The notes under the pieces are model-generated. The model was not told where the DNA came from, did no database searches, and saw nothing but the letters and a program-made list of their open reading frames with translations. The position numbers and the translations under genes were made by a program. A stretch of 51,077 nucleotides of DNA, taken from positions 1 through 51,077 of the forward strand of contig JAKJER010000046.1 in the NCBI GenBank assembly GCA_022705325.1. The letters run 5' to 3'. Source of the stretch: Planctomycetota bacterium. GTDB lineage: Bacteria > Planctomycetota > Phycisphaerae > SM23-33. Below are positions 41,795-49,854 of this stretch, piece by piece (positions within the stretch are counted from its first letter, which is position 1; every line of letters begins with the position of its first letter).

Positions 41795-44700
41795 CTATTC
41801 GCCCTGCTCGACGATCCAGATGTTCCGGTAGCGGACCTTGTTGCCGTGGTCCTGTAGGTGAAGCGGGCCCTTGGGAGCATGGCCGCCGCTGCCGGCGGCT
41901 GTGGTGGCCTTGGGGATCTCGACGTTTTCGTGGATCAGCACGCCGTTGTGCAGGACCTTGACGAAGCAGGGCTTGGCGATCATCTTGCCGTCGGCGTCGA
42001 ACTTCGCCGCGCGGAAGGTGATGTCGTACGTCTGCCAGGCCAGCGGGGGCAGACAGGCGTTCTCCTTCGCCACGGCCACCCCGTACACGCCGCCGCAATC
42101 GTTGCTCTTGGAGTTCAGGCCGAACGAGTCGAGCACCTGGATCTCGTAGCGGTCCTGGAGATACACGCCGCTGTTGCCGCGCGCCTGCCCTCGCTTCTCC
42201 GGCTCGAACGGGCAGCGGAACTCGATGTGGAGCTGGCAACTTCCGAACGACTTGACCGTCTTGTTGGTGCCCTTGTTGACCTCCATGCTGCCGTCGTCGC
42301 AGAGCGTCCAGTTCTTGTTCTGCCACTCGTCAAGGTTGGTCTTCTTGCCCTCCTCGAACGGCAGCAGGACAACCGCCCCGGCCGGCGGCTTGGCGCCCAG
42401 CGTGGGGCTCTTGCGTTCGGTAAGAACGCCCTCGAAGCTCATCTCCTTGCCGGCGGCCTGGGCCTTCTTGTCGGCGATCAGTCCCTTCCAGCCGTCGCCG
42501 CCGCTCAACTCGACCTTGCCGTCCTTCAGCGCGCCGGTCAACTCGATCCGACTCGGCTTGCGGCTCGGGACCACGATGACCAGCCGGTAGTTGCCCTTGC
42601 CCTCGGCGATGACCCGCCCCACCGCTTCGGCGCGGGCGTTGCCGGCCGACAGGGCGCCGGCGTACTCGCCCATGATCGGGTCGGCGGGCCCTTCAGCCGC
42701 CGCCAGGGCCGACGCCGCCAGCATCGCCGGCAGGCCGTGCATGGCCGATCCCTTTCCGGTCGGGTTGGCTCGCAGGCCCTGGACTTTCTTGCCGTCGGTC
42801 GTGCGGAATCGCACGCAGGCCTGCCACTCTCCGCCGCCCTGCGTCACCTTCATCAGGATGGCGTTCCAGCCTTCCTTCAGGGCGACCTTGGCCTTGTCCT
42901 CGCCAGGCCTGCACGGACGCACAGCGTTGTTCTGGTGGACCAGCTTGCCGTCGATCCAGATCTTCACTCCGTCATCGCTGCCGGCCTCCAGGACCACTTC
43001 CTGGGCCTTCGGGCTGTAAACGTTCGTGCGGAGATAGGCAGCGCGGTCGTTCCCGCCGCCCAGGGTCTTGTCCAGTTCCAACAACCAGGGCCGGTCGGCC
43101 GGGCCGGCTGGCATGGGCTTCCACTCGACTTTGCCGTTCGGCTTTTCCGGGTCGTAGGCGGTCGCCCAGAGATCGCCGTTGGTGTAGGGGCCGGCGATCT
43201 GCCAGGCCACGACGTAGTCCTCGAACCGCTCGGCCGCCTGAATGATCTGTCGGGCCGCGTTGCGGACGCCTTGGTCCTTGGCGACCTGGACCACCTTCTC
43301 CAGCAGGGCTCTGGTGGGCTCGGGATCGCTGGCGATGGCGGCCTGGGCGATGCCGACAGCGGCCTGGCACGCCTCCGCCGCCAGCGCCTCGTCATCCAGG
43401 CACGGCTCGACGAGCTTGAGGGCGGCGGGGTCCTTGGCCTGGGCGATGGCCGACAGGACCATCTTCTTGTCTTCGACGCGGGCGGCCAGGTTCATGGCAT
43501 CCTGGTAGAACTGGACTCGCTGCGGCGGCGTGGCGTCGGCCTTCATGGCAGCCTGGCGGACGAATCCGCGCAGGGCGATGATGCGCAGGCGGGCGTCCGG
43601 AGCGGACTTGGCCAATTTGCGGGCGTCGTCGATGGCGGCGGCGTCGGGCCAGTCGGCCAGGGCGCGGATGGCCGCCTCGGCAACGGCGGGGTCGGCGTTG
43701 TCCACTTCTCCTCGAACCGCGGTAAGAGTCTGCGGTCCGCCGATCTTCGCCAGCACGCGCAGCAGGGCGACCCTGGCGGGCGGCTGGGCGCCGTTGAGCC
43801 CGGCCAGCACGGGCGGAGCGCTCTGGGAGGGCTTGCTCACGCGGACGACGACGGAGGCGGCAGCCTTCTCGGCAGCCTGGCGGATGGCGTCGTCTTGCGT
43901 CCTGGTCAGCGTGGCCACCAGCGGCGCAAGAGCGCGGTGATCGCCCAGCACGCCCATGGCCCGGACGGCCTCGGCCTGGACGGCGGGCGTAGCGGACGCG
44001 ATGGCCTCCAGCAGGGCTTGCTCGATGCCCGCGGCGCGGCGGTCGGTAAGGACGCGGATCAACTCGACCTGCGTGCTCTCCTGGCCGCCCTTGAGCAGGG
44101 CGACGATGGCGGCGTCGACGCCCTCGCCCTTCAGGCGGGTGAGGCTTTCGCGGGCCTGGCGCTTGTCGGCGTCCTCGCCCGCAACGGTCGTCTTGGCCAG
44201 CACGCCGACGACCGAGGCGTCGCCGATCTCGCCCAGGGCCCGCAAGGCGGCCTGGCGGACTGCAGCGTCGTCGGCCGACGCACACTTCGCGACCGCCGAC
44301 AAGGCCGCCGCGTCGCCTCGCCCGGCCAGGGCGTCCAGCAGCAGCACCTGTCCGGCCGGGGCGAGCCTGGGCAACTGGGCGACGAACGCCTGCGTGGCCT
44401 GCGGGCCCGGAATGTCGCGAACAAAACGGGCGCCCAGGGCGGCGATCTTGGGGTCGGCCCCGGCGAGCATCTCCGTCACGGCCGCCATCCCCTGCTCCGG
44501 CCGCAGGGCCAGCAGCCCGTGCAGCGCGGCGATTCGCACCTGCAACGGCTGCCCCTTCGAGAGCGACTCGAAGATGGCGGCCGATTGGTCCTTGCCGCCC
44601 GCAGCCGCCAGCGACTCGGCGCATTTGAGCAGCGAGTCGACCACGGCGTTGTCCACGTTGGCCGAGCCCTTGCCGCGAACGGCCAGAAGGCTGTCGGCGG

Positions 44701-46087
44701 CCTTGGGCCCGCCGATCTTCCCCAACGCCCGAGCGGCGGCCTCCGCGACGGCGGAGTCGGAATCCTTCAGCCTCGCGGCGATCTCCGCGCCGGCTGCGAC
44801 GTCGCGCCGCTGGCCCAGCGTGTTGATCACGCCGATCAGCGGACGCCCCTTGAGCCTGGGCAGGGCCTCGCGCAAGGCGGCCCCGGCCTCGGGAACCTCC
44901 ATGCGCTCCAGGCCGTAGCGGGCCATGTCCGAGAGCTTCTCGTGGCCCAACAGCCCAGCCAGGGCCGGCACCGACTCCTTGTCGCCGATGACCCAGAGCA
45001 TGCGACAGATGAATGACTTGCCGTCGTCGGTGGCCTGGCCGGACAACACGTTGGCCAGGGCGGCGGCAACCGCCTGGCGAGCGGCGGGATCCTTGGTGGA
45101 GGCGAAGACGATCTCCTCCAGCGTGATCAGCGGCTGGTGAGATTGCCCAAAGGCATATGCGGCAACGGCCTTGATCGCGTCACCCAGGCGCGAGTCCGGC
45201 CCGGTCGTCGCGCCAGCGGCGGCGGCTGCCGGATCGGTGTCGCCCTTCAGGTCGCCGCAGACGAACTGCACACCGTCCAGGTACGCCTGGAGGACAGGAG
45301 GATTCCAGAAGATCTCGTGGCGGTGGCCCAGCGACATGTAGTAGACCCGGCCCCGGCCCCACGAGCGACACCAGGCGACGGCGAAGTCGCCGTCCTTGCG
45401 GTTGATGCCGCCCTTGTTCATGTTGGTCCGGGCGAGGTCCAGGCTCAGCAGGACCCGCAGCTCCTTTCGCGAGTACGGATCGCGGAACTGGTAGATCTCG
45501 TCGGCCACCTCGAAGCCCTTGCCACCGAACGCGGCGTTAAGCGGGTGGCCGGGCTCGTCGAGCTTGACGCCGACCTGCTCGTTCCATGGGTGGCCGTGGA
45601 AGTAGCCGCCCATCATCTGCCCGTATTCGGGCCACTTGTAGAAGCAGTCGGTGGCGGCGTGGATGCCCATGACGCCCTTGCCGCCCCTGACGAAGTCCAT
45701 GAGGCTCTTCTTGAGCTGATCCTCCCGCGGGTCGCCGGCGAACAGTTCCCCGGTGGTGTTGTTCATGACCACCGCGTCGAAGGCGGCGAGCTTGTCGGCG
45801 GCGAACATGCCGATATCCTCGCTGCAGACAACCTCGAACGCACCCGTCTTGGCGCCCATGATCTCCAGCGCCTTGGCGCCATAGGGGACTGAGCTGTGCT
45901 TGAAGCCTTTGCAGAGATTGAAGACCAGAACTTTGCGGGGCTTGGCTGGCTGAACACGGGCCTTGGCCGGAGCGGCAGCCTTGATCTGGTCGATTTCCTT
46001 GTCGCTTTGACCGGCGGCTTGGGTCGCGCACGACATCATCAACACCAAGGCCAGCAGGCACGTAGTTGCGGGTTTCCAACGACTCAT
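41795..46087 (-). CDS. Exported fusion: ThuA domain, HEAT repeats, carbohydrate-binding-like domain, DUF1080
   Basis: A 1430-residue protein. Signal region (about 1-26), then a ThuA-like domain (about 51-265: RKVLVFNLCKGFKHSSVPYGAKAL...VMNNTTGELFAGDP...GVMGIHAATDCFYKWPEYGQMMGGYFHGHPW). A long array of HEAT/PBS-type repeats follows (about 285-900, many copies of AVAEAAARALGKIG). Next is a beta-sandwich resembling carbohydrate-binding modules (SDDGVKIWIDGKLVHQNN, about 1020-1130). The C-terminal DUF1080 domain is from about 1230 (DEWQNKNWTLCDDGSM...RGNSGVYLQDRYEIQVLDSF). ThuA and DUF1080 families are linked to 3-keto-glycoside metabolism and lectin-like sugar hydrolysis. ATG 46087 has AAAGGGAC upstream. 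A promoter with a shared operator lies about 260 bp upstream. Confidence 0.88.
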   Translation of the reverse strand: MSRWKPATTCLLALVLMMSCATQAAGQSDKEIDQIKAAAPAKARVQPAKPRKVLVFNLCKGFKHSSVPYGAKALEIMGAKTGAFEVVCSEDIGMFAADKLAAFDAVVMNNTTGELFAGDPREDQLKKSLMDFVRGGKGVMGIHAATDCFYKWPEYGQMMGGYFHGHPWNEQVGVKLDEPGHPLNAAFGGKGFEVADEIYQFRDPYSRKELRVLLSLDLARTNMNKGGINRKDGDFAVAWCRSWGRGRVYYMSLGHRHEIFWNPPVLQAYLDGVQFVCGDLKGDTDPAAAAAGATTGPDSRLGDAIKAVAAYAFGQSHQPLITLEEIVFASTKDPAARQAVAAALANVLSGQATDDGKSFICRMLWVIGDKESVPALAGLLGHEKLSDMARYGLERMEVPEAGAALREALPRLKGRPLIGVINTLGQRRDVAAGAEIAARLKDSDSAVAEAAARALGKIGGPKAADSLLAVRGKGSANVDNAVVDSLLKCAESLAAAGGKDQSAAIFESLSKGQPLQVRIAALHGLLALRPEQGMAAVTEMLAGADPKIAALGARFVRDIPGPQATQAFVAQLPRLAPAGQVLLLDALAGRGDAAALSAVAKCASADDAAVRQAALRALGEIGDASVVGVLAKTTVAGEDADKRQARESLTRLKGEGVDAAIVALLKGGQESTQVELIRVLTDRRAAGIEQALLEAIASATPAVQAEAVRAMGVLGDHRALAPLVATLTRTQDDAIRQAAEKAAASVVVRVSKPSQSAPPVLAGLNGAQPPARVALLRVLAKIGGPQTLTAVRGEVDNADPAVAEAAIRALADWPDAAAIDDARKLAKSAPDARLRIIALRGFVRQAAMKADATPPQRVQFYQDAMNLAARVEDKKMVLSAIAQAKDPAALKLVEPCLDDEALAAEACQAAVGIAQAAIASDPEPTRALLEKVVQVAKDQGVRNAARQIIQAAERFEDYVVAWQIAGPYTNGDLWATAYDPEKPNGKVEWKPMPAGPADRPWLLELDKTLGGGNDRAAYLRTNVYSPKAQEVVLEAGSDDGVKIWIDGKLVHQNNAVRPCRPGEDKAKVALKEGWNAILMKVTQGGGEWQACVRFRTTDGKKVQGLRANPTGKGSAMHGLPAMLAASALAAAEGPADPIMGEYAGALSAGNARAEAVGRVIAEGKGNYRLVIVVPSRKPSRIELTGALKDGKVELSGGDGWKGLIADKKAQAAGKEMSFEGVLTERKSPTLGAKPPAGAVVLLPFEEGKKTNLDEWQNKNWTLCDDGSMEVNKGTNKTVKSFGSCQLHIEFRCPFEPEKRGQARGNSGVYLQDRYEIQVLDSFGLNSKSNDCGGVYGVAVAKENACLPPLAWQTYDITFRAAKFDADGKMIAKPCFVKVLHNGVLIHENVEIPKATTAAGSGGHAPKGPLHLQDHGNKVRYRNIWIVEQGE

Positions 46088-46350
46088 GAGCTGTCCCTTT
46101 CCAGTATGGTTCGCATCTCGCCCAGCCGATGGCCGAGCGGCCATTACTCTACCGACGCCGGACAAGCGATGCAATTGCCGCCCGAGATTTTGCGTACTGT
46201 CCTCATCCGGCTGTTCTGGAGGCCTTCTTCCGCCAACAGCCTCTCGCATCAGCGTCCGCAGGTGACTGCCGGAATGGGAAGGCCCCACCACCGCGTACCA
46301 GGACCTTCGGTAACCGACCCGTCCGTCAATGCTTGCGGCATCTTCGGTAC

Positions 46351-46378
46351 TAAATGGTCACTTTTGACTGTATTCCAA
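46351..46378 (-). promoter_or_regulatory. Candidate promoter of the ThuA/ltaE operon with operator-like 12-mer
   Basis: On the minus strand, TTGGAA at 46373-46378, a 16-bp spacer, and CATTTA at 46351-46356. The last 12 bases of the spacer are GTCAAAAGTGAC (46357-46368), identical in sequence and placement to the 12-mer before the -10 of tetR. The predicted start near 46344 gives a leader of roughly 257 nt. Confidence 0.5.
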
Positions 46379-46439
46379 GACATCGTCCACGTTACCGCAG
46401 GACGCCCCAGTTATTCCGCCAGCTCAGCCATCGCTGTAC

Positions 46440-46458
46440 TCTTGGGTTTACCCCAAGA
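46440..46458. other. Short hairpin in the tetR upstream region
   Basis: TCTTGGG and CCCAAGA form a 7-bp perfect stem around a 5-nt loop (TTTAC). It lies between the two divergent promoters and outside either predicted transcript, so a protein-binding role is more likely than an RNA one. No known motif. Confidence 0.35.
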
Positions 46459-46535
46459 TATTGTTGTTGGGTGTCGCCGCATTCCGCCGATAAAGCGGTA
46501 GTGCAAATATTTCTACACAAATGTCGCGCGAACTC

Positions 46536-46569
46536 TTGAACTGTTGGTCAAAAGTGACTATAAAGTCAC
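46536..46569 (+). promoter_or_regulatory. tetR promoter with overlapping operator palindromes
   Basis: TTGAAC at 46536-46541, a 17-bp spacer and TATAAA at 46559-46564. The spacer ends with GTCAAAAGTGAC (46547-46558). A perfect 6-bp inverted repeat, GTGACT-ATAA-AGTCAC (46554-46569), covers the -10. A repressor here would block its own promoter. Seven bases separate the -10 from ATG 46572 and no Shine-Dalgarno sequence is present, which predicts a leaderless mRNA. Confidence 0.6.
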
Positions 46570-46571
46570 AC

Positions 46572-47207
46572 ATGGTTGTGAAGGAAGAACAAGCAGAAGA
46601 CGGACTGACACGCTCGCAGCGACGGGCAACGCGGACGCGCCGACGCCTGCTCAATGCGGCATTGGACATGTTCGGGACCAAGGGTTTTGACGCAACTACG
46701 GTCGAGGACATTACCGAGCGGGCCGACGTGGGCAAGGGCACATTCTATCGCCACTTCACCAGCAAGAATGAAGTGATGACTGCCCTGGTCGAGGATGCCG
46801 TCGAGCATCTCATTCACCGGATGTGCGGCGGAGGCGACATGCCGCCCACCCTGGAGGACACGGTCCTCCAGATGGTCGACGCCCACGTTGGCTTCTACGG
46901 CGATCGACCCGCGCAGTTCTTCCTGCTCCAGGAACGCATGCTCTCCAGCATTCAACTGGATCCGCAGGATGAGCCCACCGAGCCGTATGCGGGCTACCTG
47001 GCCCATCTGGGCCAGAACGTTGCCGCCTTCGCAGGCGGACCGCTGGATCCCATCAAGGTCCGCCGCCTCGGGCGCGGGCTGATGACCTTCGTCTCGTTGT
47101 TCGCTCCCTTCACGACCATGGGGATGAATCGACACGAGGTCATGACGAGTATTGATCCGCTGCGGCGAGTGTTCGCCGCGCGGGCTGCCGCGTTCCTGAC
47201 GCAGTAG
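46572..47207 (+). CDS. TetR-family transcriptional regulator
   Basis: A 211-residue repressor-type protein. The N-terminal DNA-binding domain shows RTRRRLLNAALDMFGTKGFDATTVEDITERADVGKGTFYRHFTSKNEVMTALV (about residues 20-72), the classic TetR helix-turn-helix. The rest is a helical ligand or dimer domain of unknown specificity (DAHVGFYGDRPAQFFLLQERML). ATG 46572 is preferred over the in-frame ATG 46521 because the promoter lies between them. It is followed after 47 bp by the lysine aminomutase gene, so it likely controls that gene together with itself. The same operator-like site in the divergent ThuA promoter extends the possible regulon. Confidence 0.9.
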   Translation: MVVKEEQAEDGLTRSQRRATRTRRRLLNAALDMFGTKGFDATTVEDITERADVGKGTFYRHFTSKNEVMTALVEDAVEHLIHRMCGGGDMPPTLEDTVLQMVDAHVGFYGDRPAQFFLLQERMLSSIQLDPQDEPTEPYAGYLAHLGQNVAAFAGGPLDPIKVRRLGRGLMTFVSLFAPFTTMGMNRHEVMTSIDPLRRVFAARAAAFLTQ

Positions 47208-47254
47208 CCTTGGCATCTATATATGGCCGACACGTAGAAGGAGTTCGAGCCGAA

Positions 47255-48610
47255 ATGAAAAAGACAGAGAGTTCTATGGATGGTGATTCCGCCTCCGACA
47301 AGCCTCCCCTATGCGGCGACGGGACGGATGCCGTCGTCCGCGAGTGCCCTCTCTCGCCCCGTCTGAGTGAGTGGGCCGCCGGCGCCGACTGGAACGACTG
47401 GCGCTGGCAGATGCGAAGCCGCCTGCGCAGCATCCCCCAGTTGCGCGACGCGTTCCCCGGCATGCGGGTCCCCCCCAGCCTCTCCAAGGCGGCGGCGCGG
47501 TTCCCCATGGCCATCACCCCCTATTATGCCTCGCTGATCCGCAAGTTCCAGGACCGCGACCCCATCTACCAGATGTGCGTGCCGCGCGGGCGGGAACTCT
47601 GCGATCCGGACTTCCTCCGCGAGGACCCGCTGGAGGAAGACGAGGACATGCCCGTGCCCGGGCTGGTCCATCGCTACCCCGACCGCGCGCTGGTGATCGT
47701 CTCCACCACCTGCGCCATGTACTGCCGCCATTGCACGCGCAAGCGCGTCGCCGGAAGCCGCGAGACCACCCTCGCACGCAATCAGCTCCAGCAGATCGCC
47801 GCCTATCTCGCCGCCCACCCCGAGATCCACGACGTGATCATCTCCGGCGGCGACCCGTTCACCATGGCCACCGAGGCCCTCGAAGAGGTCCTGCGGACCA
47901 TCCGCGCCATCCCCTCGGTCGAGATCATCCGCATCGGCACCCGTACGCCGGTCGTCCTTCCCATGCGGATCACCGACGAGCTGGTGAACATGCTGCGACG
48001 CTATCACCCGCTGTGGGTCAACACCCACTTCAACCACCCCAACGAGCTGACGCCGCAGGCGGAGGCCGCGTGCGCCAAACTCGTCGACGCGGGCATCCCG
48101 CTGGGCAACCAGACGGTGCTCCTGCGCGGAGTCAACGATGCGCCGCAGGTCATGGAGCAGCTCTGTCGCTCGCTGGTCCGCAACCGCGTCAGGCCGTACT
48201 ACCTCTTCCAGTGCGACCTGGTCCGCGGCGTCGAGCACTTCCGCACCCCGATCTCTCGCGGCATCGAGATCATGGAGTATCTCCGCGGGCGGCTGAGCGG
48301 CCTGGCGATCCCCACCTTCGTGGTCGACGCCCCGCACGGAGGCGGGAAGATCCCGCTGCTGCCCAACTACATCATCTCGACCAGCCCCACGCACACGGTG
48401 CTGCGCAACTTCGAGGGCCTGATCGTCAGCTATCCCGAGCCGCAGGGCTTGGGCCCGGACGACCTGGCCGCCCCCGTCCCCAGCGCCGAGCCCCTGGGCG
48501 TCTGGGAGGTGGCCTGCGGGCAGAAGTCGAAGATCCAGCCCAGCCGCTCCGTCCGCCACGAGCGCCGCTCGGCGACCGTCTGTGCCGGAGGCAACGGTTC
48601 CCAGATGTAG
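47255..48610 (+). CDS. kamA: Lysine 2,3-aminomutase (radical SAM, PLP)
   Basis: A 451-residue enzyme converting L-alpha-lysine to beta-lysine. The [4Fe-4S] motif is C153xxxC157xxC160 (CAMYCRHC), followed by TRKRVAGSRE. SGGDPF binds SAM. Substrate-ammonium contacts are Asp321 (QCDLVRG) and Asp358 (VVDAPHGGGK); their spacing of 37 residues equals that of the two lysine-binding Asp residues in the clostridial enzyme, favouring true lysine specificity over the EpmB type. The PLP region around GGGKIPLLPNY is intact. ATG 47255 has AAGGAG about 11 nt upstream. There is no acetyltransferase (ablB) next to it, so the route to N-acetyl-beta-lysine is not shown. A strong terminator follows. Confidence 0.92.
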   Translation: MKKTESSMDGDSASDKPPLCGDGTDAVVRECPLSPRLSEWAAGADWNDWRWQMRSRLRSIPQLRDAFPGMRVPPSLSKAAARFPMAITPYYASLIRKFQDRDPIYQMCVPRGRELCDPDFLREDPLEEDEDMPVPGLVHRYPDRALVIVSTTCAMYCRHCTRKRVAGSRETTLARNQLQQIAAYLAAHPEIHDVIISGGDPFTMATEALEEVLRTIRAIPSVEIIRIGTRTPVVLPMRITDELVNMLRRYHPLWVNTHFNHPNELTPQAEAACAKLVDAGIPLGNQTVLLRGVNDAPQVMEQLCRSLVRNRVRPYYLFQCDLVRGVEHFRTPISRGIEIMEYLRGRLSGLAIPTFVVDAPHGGGKIPLLPNYIISTSPTHTVLRNFEGLIVSYPEPQGLGPDDLAAPVPSAEPLGVWEVACGQKSKIQPSRSVRHERRSATVCAGGNGSQM

Positions 48611-48641
48611 CCCCGCGCACAAACGACCTGGCAGGTGAACA

Positions 48642-48690
48642 AGGCCCCGGGCGACCCGCGAAGTCGCCCGGGGCCTCTTGTTGTCTTCAG
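48642..48690 (+). terminator. Intrinsic terminator after the lysine aminomutase gene
   Basis: A perfect 14-bp GC-rich stem (AGGCCCCGGGCGAC at 48642-48655 with its complement at 48663-48676) has a 7-nt loop and is followed by CTTGTTGTCTT. It lies 31 bp after the stop codon and is the only clear intrinsic terminator found in the window. Confidence 0.85.
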
Positions 48691-48815
48691 GGAGCCCGCG
48701 GCGGACGGCGATCCGCTGCCGCGTGCCGGCCGCCAATCACGGGAATTCCCACGCGGCTGATGTAACATAGTGGCAGCCCGCGCATCTCTACGTGGGCGGG
48801 AAGGCCGTCAGAGCG

Positions 48816-49406
48816 ATGACGCAGCAGTCCGCGGACAACAACGACGAGGATCGTCTGATCGCCCTGGCCCGCACGGACCGGGAGGCGATGGGGCGGCTGT
48901 ACGACGCCTGGTACGCCCCCATCTACTCCTACTGCCTGCGGCGTCTCTTCGTCAGCGACTTCGCGGAAGACGTCACGGCGACGGTCTTCCTCCAGGTCGC
49001 CGCCGGCATCCGGACCTTCCGGGGCGGCGGGGCCGGCTTCCGCGCCTGGCTCTATGCCATCGCCTCCAACGCGGTCAACGCACACCTCCGCCAGTCGCAC
49101 CGTCGGCAGCGGGTGATGGAGGAGGCAACGCGGGCCGGGCGGTTCAACGAGCGCCACGAAGACCCCAGCCACCGCGCCGCCCAACGCGAGGCCTGGGCCC
49201 GGACGTACCTGGCCATCAGCGAGTTGAGCGAACTGGACCAGACGATCGTGACACTGCGATTCCTTCAGGGCCTGGAGATGGCCGAGGTGGCCGCCGTTGT
49301 GGGCCTCAAGCCCGGCGCCGCCCGCACGCGGCTGTGCCGGGCCCTCGAACGGCTGCGAACGCGGCTGGGCGAGCCGCCGCCCGAACGCCAAGGAGAAACG
49401 ACATGA
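48816..49406 (+). CDS. ECF-type RNA polymerase sigma factor
   Basis: A 196-residue sigma-70-family factor. Region 2 is DREAMGRLYDAWYAPIYSYCLRRLFVSDFAEDVTATVFLQVAAGIRTFRG...FRAWLYAIASNAVNAHLR (about 14-95). Region 4 is SELDQTIVTLRFLQGLEMAEVAAVVGLKPGAARTRLCRALERLR (about 142-185). Regions 1 and 3 are absent, as usual for ECF factors. ATG 48816 is used; the in-frame GTG 48792 is an alternative, and neither has a strong ribosome-binding site. Its stop overlaps the next start (ATGA), tying it to the following membrane protein, a common arrangement for sigma and anti-sigma pairs. Confidence 0.92.
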   Translation: MTQQSADNNDEDRLIALARTDREAMGRLYDAWYAPIYSYCLRRLFVSDFAEDVTATVFLQVAAGIRTFRGGGAGFRAWLYAIASNAVNAHLRQSHRRQRVMEEATRAGRFNERHEDPSHRAAQREAWARTYLAISELSELDQTIVTLRFLQGLEMAEVAAVVGLKPGAARTRLCRALERLRTRLGEPPPERQGETT

Positions 49407-49852
49407 CCGATCCCGACGCTGACCAGTGGAATTCGCTGCTGCAAGGCCCACCGGAGATCCCGCTGTCCCAGGAGCACCGCCGCAGCCTGCGTTCCAGCGT
49501 GCTGGACGCGTATGACGCCGCCGCTCGCCTCCCCGCCCCCTCGCACCTGGCGGGCGTTCGCCTGTTCCTGACTCGCGCGCTGGCCGCCGCGGCCTGTGTG
49601 GCCCTTGGGTCGGCCCTCGGATGGTTCGCCCGCGCGTCGTTCGCGCCCGCGACCCCCGCACCCCCGGTTCACGCCCTGGCGGCCGGCCGCCCGGCTGACG
49701 CGACGTCAAACCCAAGGGCCGTCCCGGGCGATTTCTGGAGTTACCGCCGCCTGGCCCGCCTGTCCTCAAGCCACTCCGTGGCCGCGGATTCGAGCACCCG
49801 GCTGCGGTCGCCCGGAAGCTCCATGTGGGACCTCCCCGTGAAAGGACACTGA
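49403..49852 (+). CDS. Single-pass membrane protein, possible anti-sigma factor
   Basis: A 149-residue protein. A polar cytoplasmic part of about 50 residues (DPDADQWNSLLQGPPEIPLSQEHRRSLRSSVLDAYDAA) is followed by one membrane helix (about 55-75, FLTRALAAAACVALGSALGWFA) and a Pro/Ala/Ser-rich outer tail ending MWDLPVKGH. Coupling to the ECF gene through a 4-bp overlap and the single helix suggest an anti-sigma factor. It lacks the HxxxCxxC zinc motif of ZAS-type anti-sigmas, so this is inference from context. I do not recognise a family. Confidence 0.6.
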   Translation: MTDPDADQWNSLLQGPPEIPLSQEHRRSLRSSVLDAYDAAARLPAPSHLAGVRLFLTRALAAAACVALGSALGWFARASFAPATPAPPVHALAAGRPADATSNPRAVPGDFWSYRRLARLSSSHSVAADSSTRLRSPGSSMWDLPVKGH

Positions 49853-49854
49853 CC

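Larger units (their letters stand above)
46088..46571. other. 484-bp divergent intergenic region between the ThuA operon and tetR
   Basis: Holds no gene that can be supported; short ORFs here have no recognisable product. It is less GC-rich than the flanks. From left to right it contains the probable leader of the ThuA gene (46088-46344), a minus-strand promoter with an operator-like 12-mer, a small hairpin at 46440-46458, and the tetR promoter with two operator-like palindromes. It looks like a dedicated two-way control region. Confidence 0.65.

Noticed and set aside
41858..45016. 1052-residue ORF antisense to the ThuA/HEAT/DUF1080 gene
   Set aside because: It arises from the repetitive Ala-rich HEAT codons read backwards. 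There is no ribosome-binding site or family motif.
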